Positions 61,266 to 64,000 of a stretch of 64,000 nucleotides of DNA are shown in pieces. The position numbers and the translations under genes are program-made. The number at the start of each line of letters is the position of its first letter. The first letter of the stretch is position 1. This DNA comes from Nocardioides sp. WS12 (GTDB lineage: Bacteria; Actinomycetota; Actinomycetes; Propionibacteriales; Nocardioidaceae). The notes beneath the pieces were generated by a model. That model did no database searches. It saw only the letters and a list, made by a program, of their open reading frames with translations, and was not told the origin of the DNA. The DNA is taken from positions 2,046,001 through 2,110,000 of the forward strand of contig NZ_CP053928.1 of NCBI RefSeq assembly GCF_014108865.1. The letters are read 5' to 3'.

Positions 61266-61622
61266 TCAGGTGGTCCGGGCGCTGCGGCGTGCGCCGATCA
61301 GGAGTGCCGCGGCCGCGGCCGTCTCGAGTGCGATGAAGCCCGCCATGTTCGGACTCGGCCGGCCCTCGAAGGCAGACGACGCTGCGCGGCCGGCTGCCAT
61401 GCCGGCCGTGGCGATCCCGACTGCGGTCGCAGAGTTCGGGTTCGCGATCAGCGCGGCGGCCAGGCCGAGCGGCAGGCCCCCGTACACCGCACGGATCTCG
61501 GTGCGGGAGTCGGCGTTCGGCGCGGTGAGGCCGGTGGAGGCCGGCACCACGGACGGCTTGAGGAAGGACACGATGCCGAGGCCGGCGTACCCGGCGGCCC
61601 CGAGGGCGATGAGGGGGTTCAT
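61266..61622 (-). CDS. Small membrane protein (DUF4345-like)
   Basis: A 118-residue protein with three to four helices: ALGAAGYAGLGIVSFLKPS, IRAVYGGLPLGLAAALIA, AVGIATAGMAAGRAAS and IALETAAAAALLIGA. The YGGLPLGLA and AGMAAGRAASSAFEG pattern resembles DUF4345. A further in-frame start upstream exists. The epoxide hydrolase converges with it. Function unknown; a second small membrane protein of similar type is encoded at 29652. Confidence 0.72.
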   Translation of the reverse strand: MNPLIALGAAGYAGLGIVSFLKPSVVPASTGLTAPNADSRTEIRAVYGGLPLGLAAALIANPNSATAVGIATAGMAAGRAASSAFEGRPSPNMAGFIALETAAAAALLIGARRSARTT

Positions 61623-61696
61623 GCCGTCATCGTGCCTCGCGACGGTCCCGCGAACCATGACTTGTGAGGTCATGGGAGTCGTGCGTTGGCCCGTCG

Positions 61697-61953
61697 TCAG
61701 CGCGGCAGCGCGCTGGCGCGCCAGGCGCCCCGACCGTGCGCGGGGGCGCGCCCGGGGTAGGTGCGCAGCTTGCGCGCGGGCGAGGCCCACTCCGACTTCA
61801 CCGGCTCCTCGGCCGGTGCGTCGCCGCCCAGGGCGGAGAACACCGCGACGATCGCGGCGACCTCCTCCGGGGTGGTGGACGGCGTGATGATCCGGAGCAG
61901 CGGGGCTGCCTCGACCACCGGGGTCTCGCCGGGCTCGACCACTGACTCGTCGC

Positions 61954-61957
<4 letters not shown>
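61697..61957 (-). CDS. accE: Acyl-CoA carboxylase epsilon subunit
   Basis: An 86-residue small subunit starting at GTG. N-terminal acidic stretch, then [27 protein letters not shown], the family's conserved pattern, and a basic tail with the [25 protein letters not shown] motif (positions 55-79). It stabilises and activates the actinobacterial acyl-CoA carboxylase. It overlaps the stop of the beta subunit (GTGA). Confidence 0.88.
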
Positions 61958-63558
<1,601 letters not shown>

Positions 63559-63625
63559 GGTGGCCTCCTCCTTCGGAACACCCCGGGGGTTTCCTCAGGG
63601 CGTCTGCTGCGCAAGGGTAGTGCCC

Positions 63626-64000
63626 GTGACGGCCAGCCCGACCCAGCGCCCTGCTCGTGGACCACTCGACGCCCAACGGTTGTCGAGTGCCTTCGCGCTC
63701 CACCCCGATCTCAGCCTGGAACTCCTGGCTGAGGCACCGTCGACCAACCAGGTGGCTGCCGAGCGCGCCCGGGCGGGCGCCGCGGAGGGGCTCGTCGTCG
63801 TCGCGGACCACCAGGTCGCCGGTCGTGGTCGCCTCGACCGGACCTGGGACACGCCCCCGGGCACGGCGGTGACCTTCTCGATCGTGCTGCGCCCGACGGT
63901 TCCGCCCGCGGTCTGGCCGTGGCTGCCGCTCCTCGTCGGCCACAACGTCGCCAAGGCGATCACCTCCCGCGGGTACGACGCCCGGGTGAAGTGGCCCAAC
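63626..64000 (+). CDS. birA: Biotin-protein ligase (partial, N-terminal 125 residues)
   Basis: Attaches biotin to carboxylase biotin-carrier domains. Starts at GTG 63626 and runs off the right edge. The visible 125 residues begin at the catalytic core: no N-terminal HTH, so it is a class I (non-regulatory) ligase. The active-site motif GRGRLDRTW is at residues 66-74, after a SLELLAEAPSTNQVAAERA segment, and KWPN is at 122-125. It is divergent from the carboxylase gene by 67 bases, which fits its role of biotinylating the matching alpha subunit. Confidence 0.92.
   Translation, partial: MTASPTQRPARGPLDAQRLSSAFALHPDLSLELLAEAPSTNQVAAERARAGAAEGLVVVADHQVAGRGRLDRTWDTPPGTAVTFSIVLRPTVPPAVWPWLPLLVGHNVAKAITSRGYDARVKWPN

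Overview
The window is a contiguous piece of a GC-rich actinobacterial chromosome. Codons end overwhelmingly in G or C, GTG starts are common, neighbouring genes overlap by TGATG, ATGA or GTGA, and many families are actinobacterial (mycothiol enzymes, a complete mce operon, an acyl-CoA carboxylase epsilon subunit, DUF5130, DUF4307, DUF5995, DUF1023). The gene set and style fit Nocardioidaceae, probably Nocardioides or a close relative; this is an inference from gene content, not a database match. I see no rRNA, tRNA, CRISPR, insertion sequence or prophage. Genes are tightly packed and no gene-free stretch exceeds about 170 bases. Both ends cut genes: an unknown membrane protein at the left and a biotin ligase at the right.

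Region by region: 1-5.2 kb has a truncated hemoglobin, an MscS channel, two small proteins and aminopeptidase N. 5.2-10.4 kb has a secreted CHAP hydrolase with repeated C-terminal domains, a mycothiol-nitroreductase-like thioredoxin-fold protein and methionyl-tRNA synthetase. 10.4-15.8 kb holds secreted or lipidated proteins and an amidase/acetamidase pair. 15.8-19.5 kb has mshB with a DUF6113 protein, a VanW protein and a 2'-5' RNA ligase-like protein that has lost its catalytic motifs. 19.5-21.2 kb is a DUF35/Ltp2-like pair behind a KstR-like operator, pointing to sterol side-chain catabolism, with two REP-like palindromes, one of them inside coding sequence. 21.2-25.5 kb is a cyclase divergent from a MoxR-type ATPase/VWA pair. 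25.6-28.8 kb is a four-gene, translationally coupled cassette with WXG100-like features, a DUF1023 hydrolase and a lipoprotein. It is the best candidate here for a little-described system, possibly a type VII secreted hydrolase with helper and immunity-like partners.

28.8-38.3 kb is mixed metabolism (TauE exporter, ABC1 kinase, MsrA, cystathionine gamma-synthase, AI-2E transporter). It also carries an RHH/Doc toxin-antitoxin pair with a perfect operator palindrome and an unusual protein fusing a membrane di-iron desaturase/hydroxylase to a flavin reductase and a 2Fe-2S ferredoxin. 38.3-41.2 kb is the conserved block greA, DUF4307, mca, small membrane protein, then LysE. 41.2-46.3 kb is regulatory: two TetR proteins, a GAF-GGDEF cyclase, a DUF2236 oxygenase and a SigE-family sigma factor with a membrane-anchored partner. 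46.4-56.2 kb is one ten-gene mce operon (two YrbE permeases, six Mce proteins, two Mce-associated proteins) divergent from a TetR gene. 56.2-64 kb has a YcaQ-like protein, a DUF885 peptidase, a WYL regulator divergent from an epoxide hydrolase, and an acyl-CoA carboxylase beta/epsilon pair next to birA.

Shared themes are mycothiol metabolism (mshB, mca, the nitroreductase-like protein), lipid or sterol uptake and breakdown (mce operon, Ltp2/DUF35, acyl-CoA carboxylase) and cell-envelope remodelling (CHAP, VanW, MscS, several lipoproteins). All assignments were made by reading the sequence by eye; no search was run.
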